From Prostheceraeus crozeri (lineage: Eukaryota; Platyhelminthes; Polycladida; Euryleptidae), in contig CAJQUW010013629.1 of NCBI GenBank assembly GCA_907163375.1, positions 154,791 to 218,790 on the forward strand: a stretch of 64,000 nt of DNA. The letters run 5' to 3'. Below the pieces are notes generated by a model. It saw only the letters and a list, made by a program, of their open reading frames with translations, was not told where the DNA came from and ran no database searches. Shown piece after piece: positions 35,342 to 45,367 of this stretch. Made by a program: the position numbers and the translations under genes. Position 1 is the stretch's first letter, and each line of letters opens with the position of its first letter.

Positions 35342-35461
35342 TATACCGGTATAATATAATATAATATTATATATATATATATATATGTATAATATAATAA
35401 TATAATATATCATATATAATATTTAATAATAAAATAATAAAATTTAATAATATGATATATA
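35342..35461. repeat. AT microsatellite left of Tc1 element
   Basis: (TA)n and TAATA-type repeats. The Tc1 element's left TA target duplicate is its last dinucleotide; the run resumes right of the element at 37080-37108. Confidence 0.9.
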
Positions 35462-35615
35462 CACTCAAGGAAAAAATAAAGTACCCGGTTAGACATTTAA
35501 CTCTATTTCGAAAACAACAAGACAATATGCACTACTTGTGCTTCAGAGTCGATCACAGAAACAATATCAATACGCGTATAAAGTCACGAAAGGCGTACTA
35601 GTACATAGAAAACAG

Positions 35616-36647
35616 TCAAAATCTCGTAAAATCACCTTCAGCATCCAGTACTGCTTCTACGCGATCACGCATTGAACTGATAAGAGAAGCTCGATAATTG
35701 ACATCATCCATCAGTTCATTCCAAATGACATCAAGCGTAGCAAAGAGTTGGTCACTGTCTTCTGGGTCCTCATATTCTCTTTGGAGTTTCAGTTCCATCT
35801 GTGCCCACGCGTGTTCGATGGGATTCATGTCGGGACTAAATGCAGGCCAGTCTAAGATAGGGATTCCATTGTGTTGAAGGAACAGTTTCGTCCGGTTCGC
35901 CGAATGTATCGGTGCATTGTCTTGCTGGAAGATGCCACCTGCTTGAGTGATTGTATTCCATACTGGAAGAAGATTACCTTCAAGGATGTCGATGTACTTT
36001 TGGGCATCCAATCTCTCTCGAATTCTCACCAGGCTCGTATGTCCATTACTTGAGAATGCACCCCACACCATTACATGCGCGACAGATCTGTTCGGAGTAC
36101 GGCAGACGTAGCGATCCGTGTACCGATCTCCTATCGATCGACGGACATACTGTACTCCTGACTGACCCAAGCAGAATTTCGATTCGTCAGAAAACACCAC
36201 TTTCTTCCACCTCGTCAAAGTCCACGATGACTTTTCTGTAGCCCATTCCAATCTGCGATGTTCATGATCTGCTGTCAAGGCTGTCTTTCTAGCTGGTGTA
36301 AATGCCTTGAAACCACCGCTCAGCAATCGATTTGTTACGGTCCTTCTGGTGCATTCTAGATTTAAGTTTTGCTTAATTATTCTGGCAGAGCAAAAAGGAT
36401 GGTTCGAAGAGAAAGTTAAAATTTCCTCGTCATCTTCTTCAGTTGTACTTTTCCTACGGCCACAAGAAGCTTGATTGGTTGCTTTAGCATCTCCACCAGC
36501 TGATAGCCTCTGTAGGTACTTTCTGACTGTGTTCTCTGATATCTCGAGGCACTCAGCAATTTTAGGTCTTGAAAAATTCGCATGAAACTTTAAGGCGTAG
36601 ATTTGACCTCTCTGGAATTCAGTCAAATCACATCCACGTGTCGCCAT
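35616..36647 (-). CDS. Tc1-type transposase, 343 residues
   Basis: Cut-and-paste transposase. The N-terminal paired-like helix-turn-helix region starts MATRGCDLTEFQRGQIYALK and includes ENTVRKYLQRL; a basic GRRK stretch (GRPR-like) follows near residue 63. The catalytic triad is in order: Asp in VVFSDESKF, Asp in IFQQDNAPIHS, and Glu in SPDMNPIEHAW exactly 34 residues after the second Asp, the DD34E signature. Length 343 is normal for the family. No frameshift or stop is seen, so it may encode a working enzyme. The start Met has no in-frame alternative upstream. Confidence 0.95.
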   Translation of the reverse strand: MATRGCDLTEFQRGQIYALKFHANFSRPKIAECLEISENTVRKYLQRLSAGGDAKATNQASCGRRKSTTEEDDEEILTFSSNHPFCSARIIKQNLNLECTRRTVTNRLLSGGFKAFTPARKTALTADHEHRRLEWATEKSSWTLTRWKKVVFSDESKFCLGQSGVQYVRRSIGDRYTDRYVCRTPNRSVAHVMVWGAFSSNGHTSLVRIRERLDAQKYIDILEGNLLPVWNTITQAGGIFQQDNAPIHSANRTKLFLQHNGIPILDWPAFSPDMNPIEHAWAQMELKLQREYEDPEDSDQLFATLDVIWNELMDDVNYRASLISSMRDRVEAVLDAEGDFTRF

Positions 36648-36756
36648 GACTAATTTGCTAATGCTACGATACTGTCAATGATTGTGGTGTATGTAGCTAG
36701 CGGATTGAACAGAGTACAGCTCGGTATGCATGAAAGAACAATGAATGGAATCATAG

Positions 36757-36950
36757 CATTAGGCCTCAGCTACACTGAAAGCAAAGCAAACACGAGCGTC
36801 CCAAGCGTCTCGAGTAACCGCATGTCCACAAGCTATCAATCGCTCTAGTTTGCTTTGCGTGGATTATGGAAGTCTACAAATGCTGCAATGATGACTTTGT
36901 ATTTGCTGCAAAACGCTTGGAAAAGCTCGCTGTGTGGTTGAGGCCTAATG
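36757..36950. mobile_element. MITE nested in the Tc1 element
   Basis: CATTAGGCCTCAGCTACAC at the left is inverted at the right (GTGTGGTTGAGGCCTAATG). The total is about 194 bp, non-coding, inserted between the transposase start and the right inverted repeat. Confidence 0.7.
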
Positions 36951-37076
36951 GTTTGACTATTGATTTAACTTCTAAAGTTCATATTTCACACCAACGAGTA
37001 GAAAAAAATGACTGAAATGATAAATTTGTCACTGTTAACATAACTTTTTACACCGGGTACTTTATTTTTTCCTTGA

Positions 37077-37079
<3 letters not shown>

Positions 37080-37108
<29 letters not shown>
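37080..37108. repeat. (AT)n tract joining Tc1 and the PLE array
   Basis: An uninterrupted AT run of about 28 bp. The 3' end of the PLE array merges into it at ATATG (37105-37109). Confidence 0.9.
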
Positions 37109-37111
<3 letters not shown>

Positions 37112-37178
37112 AAAAATTTATTTCAGTCTCAGCAATTGGTTTGTTATATTGAAATAATTGTAGTGAAAACACAGGGAA

Positions 37179-37210
37179 TGCACAAGCGCTTTCTATATTC
37201 TTCAGGTGCA
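37179..37210 (-). ncRNA. hammerhead-like motif, PLE unit 1
   Basis: Minus strand: TGCAC, then CTGAAGA (fits the CUGANGA core), a five-base ATATA in place of stem II, GAAA, the self-complementary GCGC (helix III), TT at the cleavage position, then GTGCA pairing with the first strand. Short self-complementary helix III is typical of hammerheads that act as dimers. Stem II is essentially absent, so activity is uncertain. Confidence 0.55.
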
Positions 37211-37485
37211 AAGTGAAGCAAAAAGCAAGATTATCATAATTTCAAATATACATTCATCATAGATATGGATGTTGCAAGGTAATTTACATAGTAGGACATG
37301 CACATGCATAGTAAATAGAAAAATAACTTTGTTACAGTTTATTTTGCTAAAATACATCAACGATATCTAATTTATATATTAGATTGAAACATAGATTTAA
37401 GTTTAGAAGAACATATATGCGAACTAATATAAAATGCATCTCATATTAAAAGTGAATGAATTCATAAGAAACGTATAAAAGTGAT

Positions 37486-39890
37486 TCATGAATTTAATTT
37501 TGGATGAAAGCGATCGATAAAATATTTTTCTTTACATTTACGTTCAATTTTGTTTTCAGAAAAAAGCTTGTAAAAAGGAAAGATTGACATGTTGCCCCTA
37601 CCACACGTTTCCAGATGTTCACTTAATTTAATTTGTCTATAATTGGCATTCAAAATTTGTTGTTTGTGAACCCTTACTCTGGTTCTTAAGGATGTCCCAG
37701 TTTCTCCGATATAATAATTTTGACAACCGGGGCAGGTGATGACATATACAACATTACTGGTATCACAACTCATATTACAATTTACATGGAAAATGTGTCC
37801 ATCAAATGTATAAGAAGATCCTTCTTGTAGGATGTTACAAGTACCACATCTCAAGTCATTGCATTTATTTACTTTATGTACTTGATCACTTTCAAATGTG
37901 GATTTACAAAGAATTCTTTTCAAATTTCGTGGTTGTCGTTTACTACTAATAAAAGTACAGTCTCCAAAAATTTCTTTAGTTTTATCGTCATTTTTCAATA
38001 TTGAATTCACATGAGAAATAGCTGGTAAAATGTTCATGTTTCTAGGGTTGTATGTGTGTACAAAAGGTATGACAGAATCAATATTATTTTTCTTGTCACT
38101 TGTAAGAAAAAGTGATGAACGGTCAATTTTTAAAGATTTTGAAATACTATTATCAATTAATGAGTGAGGATAGCCCTGTTGTAATAAGAATTGCCTTAAT
38201 TCGTCCAGGCGGTTCCTTCGATTGACATCATCACTACAGATCATGCATATACGTCTCGCAAGATTGTAGGGGATCGCTCTTTTAACATGGCGGGGATGGC
38301 AGGAGGAGAAGTTAAGATATTGATGAGTGTCAGTTGTCTTATAGTAAATGTCAGTGTGTATTGTTTCTTCCTCTTTAATCACGAGAATATCAAGAAAAGG
38401 GATCGCCTTGTCACTTATTTCCATGGTGAATGAAATGTTGATATCAAGATCATTAAGAATATCATGAAATCGGTTTAACTTTTCAACGTCAAATTTCCAA
38501 ATAATAAAACAGTCATCCAAGTATCTTTTCCAGTTACTCATTACATCATTTGTAGTATCACTGCCCCACACTTCAATAAGGCGATTTTTCAATTGAATTT
38601 CAAGATAGCCAAGTGTTAGGTTTGCGTAAATTGGGGCCACTTTTGTGCCCATTGCGGTGCCTTTGATTTGTTTGTAGCAGTTATTACCAAATTCAAAAGT
38701 ATTGTTTACGAGAACAGATTTTAAGCATTCTAAAATAAATGAATGATTGAAGCGACTGTCAATTGCGTTTGGGAATTGCTGAAGCCAAAATTTTACCGCA
38801 AATAAACCTAGGTCATGGGGAATGTTTGTATATAAACTAACAACATCAAAAGTCACCAACTTAGCGTCAATGGGTATGTGCTTAGGCAAAGTTGTTAAAA
38901 AATCAAGATCATCTCTTACATAACTTTGTATATGCTTGCATAGAGGTTTTAGAATGATATCCAAAAAATTGCTAAGGCGTTGGGTAGGAGCATTTGGGCT
39001 ACCAACAATAGGTCTAAACGGTAAATCTGAAGGATTTTGAATAGCAACGTATTCTGAATTATGTTCAGAAATGGCATTCTTGATCATGTTTGATTTATGA
39101 ATTTTAGGCAATCCATAAAAATTACTGCTTTTGAATTCAAAATTAATCAAATAGTCTTTTTCTTTGCTGGTTAGATTATTTGCAAACAGTTGAATGGTTC
39201 TTTTAATGTCTCTCATAATTTGTTTGTCTTCATTAGTTGGTAATTTTTTGTAAAAGCTTTTATCTTCTAGCATATCTAAAATCTTCTTTTCATAATAGGA
39301 TTTATCCATAATCACAATAGCGCCTCCTTTATCCGCTTCTTTGATAATGATATCAGGATCGGTACTTAGAGATTTCAATGAATTTTCCTCATTTCTATTT
39401 AAATTAGACTTTGTTTTCATTACATTACTTTCCTCAGTTATGTTGATTTTCTCTAAAGTTTCACAAATGTTGTCTAATACCGTATTCCTTCCTTTTTGAG
39501 GATTGAAAGAAGATTTATTTTGAATTAAACTTTTAGGTCCTTTCTGACCGACTTCGTTATTATGAACATAAAAATATTCCGTTAGTCTCAATTTGCGAGT
39601 ATATTGTTTGATGTCCACTTTGAGTTCTTCACTATTTTTGCGAGGAGTAGGAGTAAATTTTAGCCCTTTGTTCAATACACATTTTTCAGGTTCAGTCAAA
39701 ATCCTACTTGATAAGTTTACAACTTTTACATCAGTTTGACATGGTTTTACTTCCTTGCTCGAAAATTGACTTTTTATGCAAGTATTTAATTCAGACTCAA
39801 GTGTCTTATCCTTATCGTTACATATTACATTATTCGTGGATTGACATGACTCACTTTTTGGTAATAGCCATGGAGTGGTTTGCCTCCTCC
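37486..39890 (-). CDS. PLE unit 1 ORF2: reverse transcriptase with GIY-YIG endonuclease
   Basis: The frame is open from 39927 to 37486 with no ATG in its first 90 codons, and starts inside ORF1. PLE RT blocks in order: KEADKGGAIVIMDKSYY, FYGLPKIHK, RPIVGSPNAPTQRLSNF, TFDVVSLYTNIP, KGTAMGTKVAPIYANL, and the YLDD active site (RYLDDCFII). Then come the Cys-rich linker (CNDLRCGTC) and a C-terminal GIY-YIG nuclease (VVYVITCPGCQNYYIGETGT). RT copies the element RNA and GIY-YIG nicks the target. All key motifs are present, with no stop or frameshift, so this unit looks intact. Confidence 0.95.
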
Positions 39891-41027
39891 TAAAAAAGGC
39901 TTTGTATTCCTGGAGATTCTGTATGTTTCATGTCTATTTGAGCGTTCGTAATTCCGAGTAGCATCGTTAGTCATTGCATTAGGAGAATAGCGATCGTATG
40001 GATGATTATTGGATTGACGTATTTGATGGTTTGACGGGGAATTTCGACGATGATAAGAATTGGAACGTTGAGAACTGTTCGCTCTGGTGAAATTATGTCC
40101 TCTCACAACTGAAGCATATGTTCGTCGGATTCGCGTATTAGAATCATTGTTTGAAGAGTGGGGTCTGGGTCTGTATCCTTTCGTTTCAGTTTCATACTTT
40201 GATAGCGTATTTCTCATACCACAATTTCTCTTCGAATTCAAGTTATTTTGTTCGTTTTGATTATGATTGTACTTATTATATTCCTTGAAAACGGTATTGC
40301 CGTAATTTTTTTCATAGTCTAGTAACCAAGTCTCTGAATAACGCCATCTGTTGTATGACACTTGTTGTTGTTGCTCACATTCAGAGTACCAAACGTTCAT
40401 CACAGTTTCTCGCAATGTTCCAGACGAAAGTCTTGATATTTCAGCATCAATAGCGTTGTCATAGTCTCGCATGCTATCATGTGCCTTCGTTGACTTTATT
40501 TTGAGAATTTGAATCTCTCCTCTCATTCTGTTCATTGCCATTTCGATTCTGATATTAGTCTCTTCTTTTTCCTCATAACGGAGCTTCTTTATGCGGTATT
40601 TTCTTGGTAATACGGGTACATCTTTCGAAATCCATGTTTCGTAGAGTTCCGAATAGTTTTTGTTCCGTAGGTAGGACCAATAGGCCATTTTCCTTTTCGC
40701 AAGGAGATCGTTCCAGATGACACCAATCCTTCGCTTAATTTTAACTGCTTCATTTTTCAAAGTAATTTCATTAACTTCAATTTGTGTGTTTTGTTCAATC
40801 ACATCAGACTTAGGCGGAACTTTTGATCTGTTATGTTCACTGGTAAGTGTTATTTTCTTGTTGACATCGATTAGTTCTTGTAGTAACTCATTTGTGATGA
40901 TTGCTTTTTCAATTAGAATATTCATTTTTTCATTCAGAATTTCAATAAGTCTTTCGTTGTTTCCTTCAAGATTTGATTCATTTCTTTTTTCATTGTCTTT
41001 ACTTCTTGAGTTTCCACGTGTTTCCAT
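39825..41027 (-). CDS. PLE unit 1 ORF1, 400 residues
   Basis: Starts METRGNSRSKDNEKRNESNL. Residues 20-60 are rich in Ile/Leu heptads (LIEILNEKMNILIEKAIITN), a likely coiled coil. The middle is charged and helical, and the last 120 residues are Asn/Ser/Arg-rich (YHRRNSPSNHQIRQSNNHPY), typical of RNA binding. There is no CCHC knuckle and no recognised domain. ORF1-type proteins of retroelements usually bind the element RNA; that role is inferred. The frame overlaps ORF2 by about 100 bp at its 3' end, with the slippery heptamer 66 bp before its stop. Confidence 0.85.
   Translation of the reverse strand: METRGNSRSKDNEKRNESNLEGNNERLIEILNEKMNILIEKAIITNELLQELIDVNKKITLTSEHNRSKVPPKSDVIEQNTQIEVNEITLKNEAVKIKRRIGVIWNDLLAKRKMAYWSYLRNKNYSELYETWISKDVPVLPRKYRIKKLRYEEKEETNIRIEMAMNRMRGEIQILKIKSTKAHDSMRDYDNAIDAEISRLSSGTLRETVMNVWYSECEQQQQVSYNRWRYSETWLLDYEKNYGNTVFKEYNKYNHNQNEQNNLNSKRNCGMRNTLSKYETETKGYRPRPHSSNNDSNTRIRRTYASVVRGHNFTRANSSQRSNSYHRRNSPSNHQIRQSNNHPYDRYSPNAMTNDATRNYERSNRHETYRISRNTKPFLGGGKPLHGYYQKVSHVNPRIM
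39891..39897 (-). promoter_or_regulatory. -1 ribosomal frameshift slippery site, unit 1
   Basis: The minus strand reads CCT TTT TTA in the ORF1 frame, that is T TTT TTA, a perfect X XXY YYZ heptamer identical to the HIV-1 gag-pol site. ORF2 lies in exactly the -1 frame. GGAGGAGG and a nearby CTCC follow and could form a hairpin. Confidence 0.7.
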
Positions 41028-41119
41028 CTCAATTGCCGGTGCAGAATATGTAAAAAATTTATTTCAGTCTCAGCAATTGGTTTGTTATATTGAAATAATT
41101 GTAGTGAAAACACAGGGAA

Positions 41120-41151
41120 TGCACAAGCGCTTTCTATATTCTTCAGGTGCA
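41120..41151 (-). ncRNA. hammerhead-like motif, PLE unit 2
   Basis: Identical to the motif in unit 1. It lies about 90 bp upstream of the ATG of unit 1 ORF1, so cleavage here would separate the transcripts of adjacent units. Confidence 0.55.
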
Positions 41152-41426
41152 AAGTGAAGCAAAAAGCAAGATTATCATAATTTCAAATATACATTCATCA
41201 TAGATATGGATGTTGCAAGGTAATTTACATAGTAGGACATGCACATGCATAGTAAATAGAAAAATAACTTTGTTACAGTTTATTTTGCTAAAATACATCA
41301 ACGATATCTAATTTATATATTAGATTGAAACATAGATTTAAGTTTAGAAGAACATATATGCGAACTAATATAAAATGCATCTCATATTAAAAGTGAATGA
41401 ATTCATAAGAAACGTATAAAAGTGAT

Positions 41427-43831
41427 TCATGAATTTAATTTTGGATGAAAGCGATCGATAAAATATTTTTCTTTACATTTACGTTCAATTTTGTTTTCAG
41501 AAAAAAGCTTGTAAAAAGGAAAGATTGACATGTTGCCCCTACCACACGTTTCCAGATGTTCACTTAATTTAATTTGTCTATAATTGGCATTCAAAATTTG
41601 TTGTTTGTGAACCCTTACTCTGGTTCTTAAGGATGTCCCAGTTTCTCCGATATAATAATTTTGACAACCGGGGCAGGTGATGACATATACAACATTACTG
41701 GTATCACAACTCATATTACAATTTACATGGAAAATGTGTCCATCAAATGTATAAGAAGATCCTTCTTGTAGGATGTTACAAGTACCACATCTCAAGTCAT
41801 TGCATTTATTTACTTTATGTACTTGATCACTTTCAAATGTGGATTTACAAAGAATTCTTTTCAAATTTCGTGGTTGTCGTTTACTACTAATAAAAGTACA
41901 GTCTCCAAAAATTTCTTTAGTTTTATCGTCATTTTTCAATATTGAATTCACATGAGAAATAGCTGGTAAAATGTTCATGTTTCTAGGGTTGTATGTGTGT
42001 ACAAAAGGTATGACAGAATCAATATTATTTTTCTTGTCACTTGTAAGAAAAAGTGATGAACGGTCAATTTTTAAAGATTTTGAAATACTATTATCAATTA
42101 ATGAGTGAGGATAGCCCTGTTGTAATAAGAATTGCCTTAATTCGTCCAGGCGGTTCCTTCGATTGACATCATCACTACAGATCATGCATATACGTCTCGC
42201 AAGATTGTAGGGGATCGCTCTTTTAACATGGCGGGGATGGCAGGAGGAGAAGTTAAGATATTGATGAGTGTCAGTTGTCTTATAGTAAATGTCAGTGTGT
42301 ATTGTTTCTTCCTCTTTAATCACGAGAATATCAAGAAAAGGGATCGCCTTGTCACTTATTTCCATGGTGAATGAAATGTTGATATCAAGATCATTAAGAA
42401 TATCATGAAATCGGTTTAACTTTTCAACGTCAAATTTCCAAATAATAAAACAGTCATCCAAGTATCTTTTCCAGTTACTCATTACATCATTTGTAGTATC
42501 ACTGCCCCACACTTCAATAAGGCGATTTTTCAATTGAATTTCAAGATAGCCAAGTGTTAGGTTTGCGTAAATTGGGGCCACTTTTGTGCCCATTGCGGTG
42601 CCTTTGATTTGTTTGTAGCAGTTATTACCAAATTCAAAAGTATTGTTTACGAGAACAGATTTTAAGCATTCTAAAATAAATGAATGATTGAAGCGACTGT
42701 CAATTGCGTTTGGGAATTGCTGAAGCCAAAATTTTACCGCAAATAAACCTAGGTCATGGGGAATGTTTGTATATAAACTAACAACATCAAAAGTCACCAA
42801 CTTAGCGTCAATGGGTATGTGCTTAGGCAAAGTTGTTAAAAAATCAAGATCATCTCTTACATAACTTTGTATATGCTTGCATAGAGGTTTTAGAATGATA
42901 TCCAAAAAATTGCTAAGGCGTTGGGTAGGAGCATTTGGGCTACCAACAATAGGTCTAAACGGTAAATCTGAAGGATTTTGAATAGCAACGTATTCTGAAT
43001 TATGTTCAGAAATGGCATTCTTGATCATGTTTGATTTATGAATTTTAGGCAATCCATAAAAATTACTGCTTTTGAATTCAAAATTAATCAAATAGTCTTT
43101 TTCTTTGCTGGTTAGATTATTTGCAAACAGTTGAATGGTTCTTTTAATGTCTCTCATAATTTGTTTGTCTTCATTAGTTGGTAATTTTTTGTAAAAGCTT
43201 TTATCTTCTAGCATATCTAAAATCTTCTTTTCATAATAGGATTTATCCATAATCACAATAGCGCCTCCTTTATCCGCTTCTTTGATAATGATATCAGGAT
43301 CGGTACTTAGAGATTTCAATGAATTTTCCTCATTTCTATTTAAATTAGACTTTGTTTTCATTACATTACTTTCCTCAGTTATGTTGATTTTCTCTAAAGT
43401 TTCACAAATGTTGTCTAATACCGTATTCCTTCCTTTTTGAGGATTGAAAGAAGATTTATTTTGAATTAAACTTTTAGGTCCTTTCTGACCGACTTCGTTA
43501 TTATGAACATAAAAATATTCCGTTAGTCTCAATTTGCGAGTATATTGTTTGATGTCCACTTTGAGTTCTTCACTATTTTTGCGAGGAGTAGGAGTAAATT
43601 TTAGCCCTTTGTTCAATACACATTTTTCAGGTTCAGTTAAAATCCTACTTGATAAGTTTACAACTTTTACATCAGTTTGACATGGTTTTACTTCCTTGCT
43701 CGAAAATTGACTTTTTATGCAAGTATTTAATTCAGACTCAAGTGTCTTATCCTTATCGTTACATATTACATTATTCGTGGATTGACATGACTCACTTTTT
43801 GGTAATAGCCATGGAGTGGTTTGCCTCCTCC
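41427..43831 (-). CDS. PLE unit 2 ORF2: reverse transcriptase with GIY-YIG endonuclease
   Basis: Protein identical to unit 1 ORF2 over the whole RT and GIY-YIG region. One silent change near the N-terminus turns a TTG codon of unit 1 into TTA, showing that TTG is not a needed start and supporting translation by frameshift from ORF1. Intact. Confidence 0.95.
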
Positions 43832-44968
43832 TAAAAAAGGCTTTGTATTCCTGGAGATTCTGTATGTTTCATGTCTATTTGAGCGTTCGTAATTCCGAGT
43901 AGCATCGTTAGTCATTGCATTAGGAGAATAGCGATCGTATGGATGATTATTGGATTGACGTATTTGATGGTTTGACGGGGAATTTCGACGATGATAAGAA
44001 TTGGAACGTTGAGAACTGTTCGCTCTGGTGAAATTATGTCCTCTCACAACTGAAGCATATGTTCGTCGGGTTCGCGTATTAGAATCATTGTTTGAAGAGT
44101 GGGGTCTGGGTCTGTATCCTTTCGTTTCAGTTTCATACTTTGATAGCGTATTTCTCATACCACAATTTCTCTTCGAATTCAAGTTATTTTGTTCGTTTTG
44201 ATTATGATTGTACTTATTATATTCCTTGAAAACGGTATTGCCGTAATTTTTTTCATAGTCTAGTAACCAAGTCTCTGAATAACGCCATCTGTTGTATGAC
44301 ACTTGTTGTTGTTGCTCACATTCAGAGTACCAAACGTTCATCACAGTTTCTCGCAATGTTCCAGACGAAAGTCTTGATATTTCAGCATCAATAGCGTTGT
44401 CATAGTCTCGCATGCTATCATGTGCCTTCGTTGACTTTATTTTGAGAATTTGAATCTCTCCTCTCATTCTGTTCATTGCCATTTCGATTCTGATATTAGT
44501 CTCTTCTTTTTCCTCATAACGGAGCTTCTTTATGCGGTATTTTCTTGGTAATACGGGTACATCTTTCGAAATCCATGTTTCGTAGAGTTCCGAATAGTTT
44601 TTGTTCCGTAGGTAGGACCAATAGGCCATTTTCCTTTTCGCAAGGAGATCGTTCCAGATGACACCAATCCTTCGCTTAATTTTAACTGCTTCATTTTTCA
44701 AAGTAATTTCATTAACTTCAATTTGTGTGTTTTGTTCAATCACATCAGACTTAGGCGGAACTTTTGATCTGTCATGTTCACTGGTAAGTGTTATTTTCTT
44801 GTTGACATCGATTAGTTCTTGTAGTAACTCATTTGTGATGATTGCTTTTTCAATTAGAATATTCATTTTTTCATTCAGAATTTCAATAAGTCTTTCGTTG
44901 TTTCCTTCAAGATTTGATTCATTTCTTTTTTCATTGTCTTTACTTCTTGAGTTTCCACGTGTTTCCAT
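43766..44968 (-). CDS. PLE unit 2 ORF1, 400 residues
   Basis: Same length and sequence as unit 1 ORF1 except for two residues (Asn to Asp in SEHDRSK, Ile to Thr in SNTRTRR), which it shares with unit 3. Coiled-coil N-terminus and basic Asn/Ser-rich C-terminus are unchanged. Intact. Confidence 0.85.
   Translation of the reverse strand: METRGNSRSKDNEKRNESNLEGNNERLIEILNEKMNILIEKAIITNELLQELIDVNKKITLTSEHDRSKVPPKSDVIEQNTQIEVNEITLKNEAVKIKRRIGVIWNDLLAKRKMAYWSYLRNKNYSELYETWISKDVPVLPRKYRIKKLRYEEKEETNIRIEMAMNRMRGEIQILKIKSTKAHDSMRDYDNAIDAEISRLSSGTLRETVMNVWYSECEQQQQVSYNRWRYSETWLLDYEKNYGNTVFKEYNKYNHNQNEQNNLNSKRNCGMRNTLSKYETETKGYRPRPHSSNNDSNTRTRRTYASVVRGHNFTRANSSQRSNSYHRRNSPSNHQIRQSNNHPYDRYSPNAMTNDATRNYERSNRHETYRISRNTKPFLGGGKPLHGYYQKVSHVNPRIM
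43832..43838 (-). promoter_or_regulatory. -1 ribosomal frameshift slippery site, unit 2
   Basis: The same T TTT TTA heptamer in the same frame relation as in unit 1. Confidence 0.7.
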
Positions 44969-45060
44969 CTCAATTGCCGGTGCAGAATATGTAAAAAATT
45001 TATTTCAGTCTCAGCAATTGGTTTGTTATATTGAAATAATTGTAGTGAAAACACAGGGAA

Positions 45061-45092
45061 TGCACAAGCGCTTTCTATATTCTTCAGGTGCA
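45061..45092 (-). ncRNA. hammerhead-like motif, PLE unit 3
   Basis: Identical to that in units 1 and 2, between units 2 and 3. Confidence 0.55.
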
Positions 45093-45367
45093 AAGTGAAG
45101 CAAAAAGCAAGATTATCATAATTTCAAATATACATTCATCATAGATATGGATGTTGCAAGGTAATTTACATAGTAGGACATGCACATGCATAGTAAATAG
45201 AAAAATAACTTTGTTACAGTTTATTTTGCTAAAATACATCAACGATATCTAATTTATATATTAGATTGAAACATAGATTTAAGTTTAGAAGAACATATAT
45301 GCGAACTAATATAAAATGCATCTCATATTAAAAGTGAATGAATTCATAAGAAACGTATAAAAGTGAT

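Larger units (their letters stand above)
35462..37079 (-). mobile_element. Tc1/mariner (DD34E) transposon with terminal inverted repeats
   Basis: The element is 1618 bp. The left end CACTCAAGGAAAAAATAAAG is inverted perfectly at the right end, about 28 bp in all, and TA flanks both sides, so it sits in a (TA)n microsatellite. It holds one uninterrupted transposase gene on the minus strand and a nested MITE between that gene's start and the right end. It appears structurally complete. Confidence 0.95.

Noticed and set aside
40717-41157. 146-residue plus-strand frame repeated in each PLE unit (also 44658-45098 and 48597-49037)
   Set aside because: It is the antisense of the coiled-coil part of ORF1; hydrophobic residues arise from the complement of charged codons.
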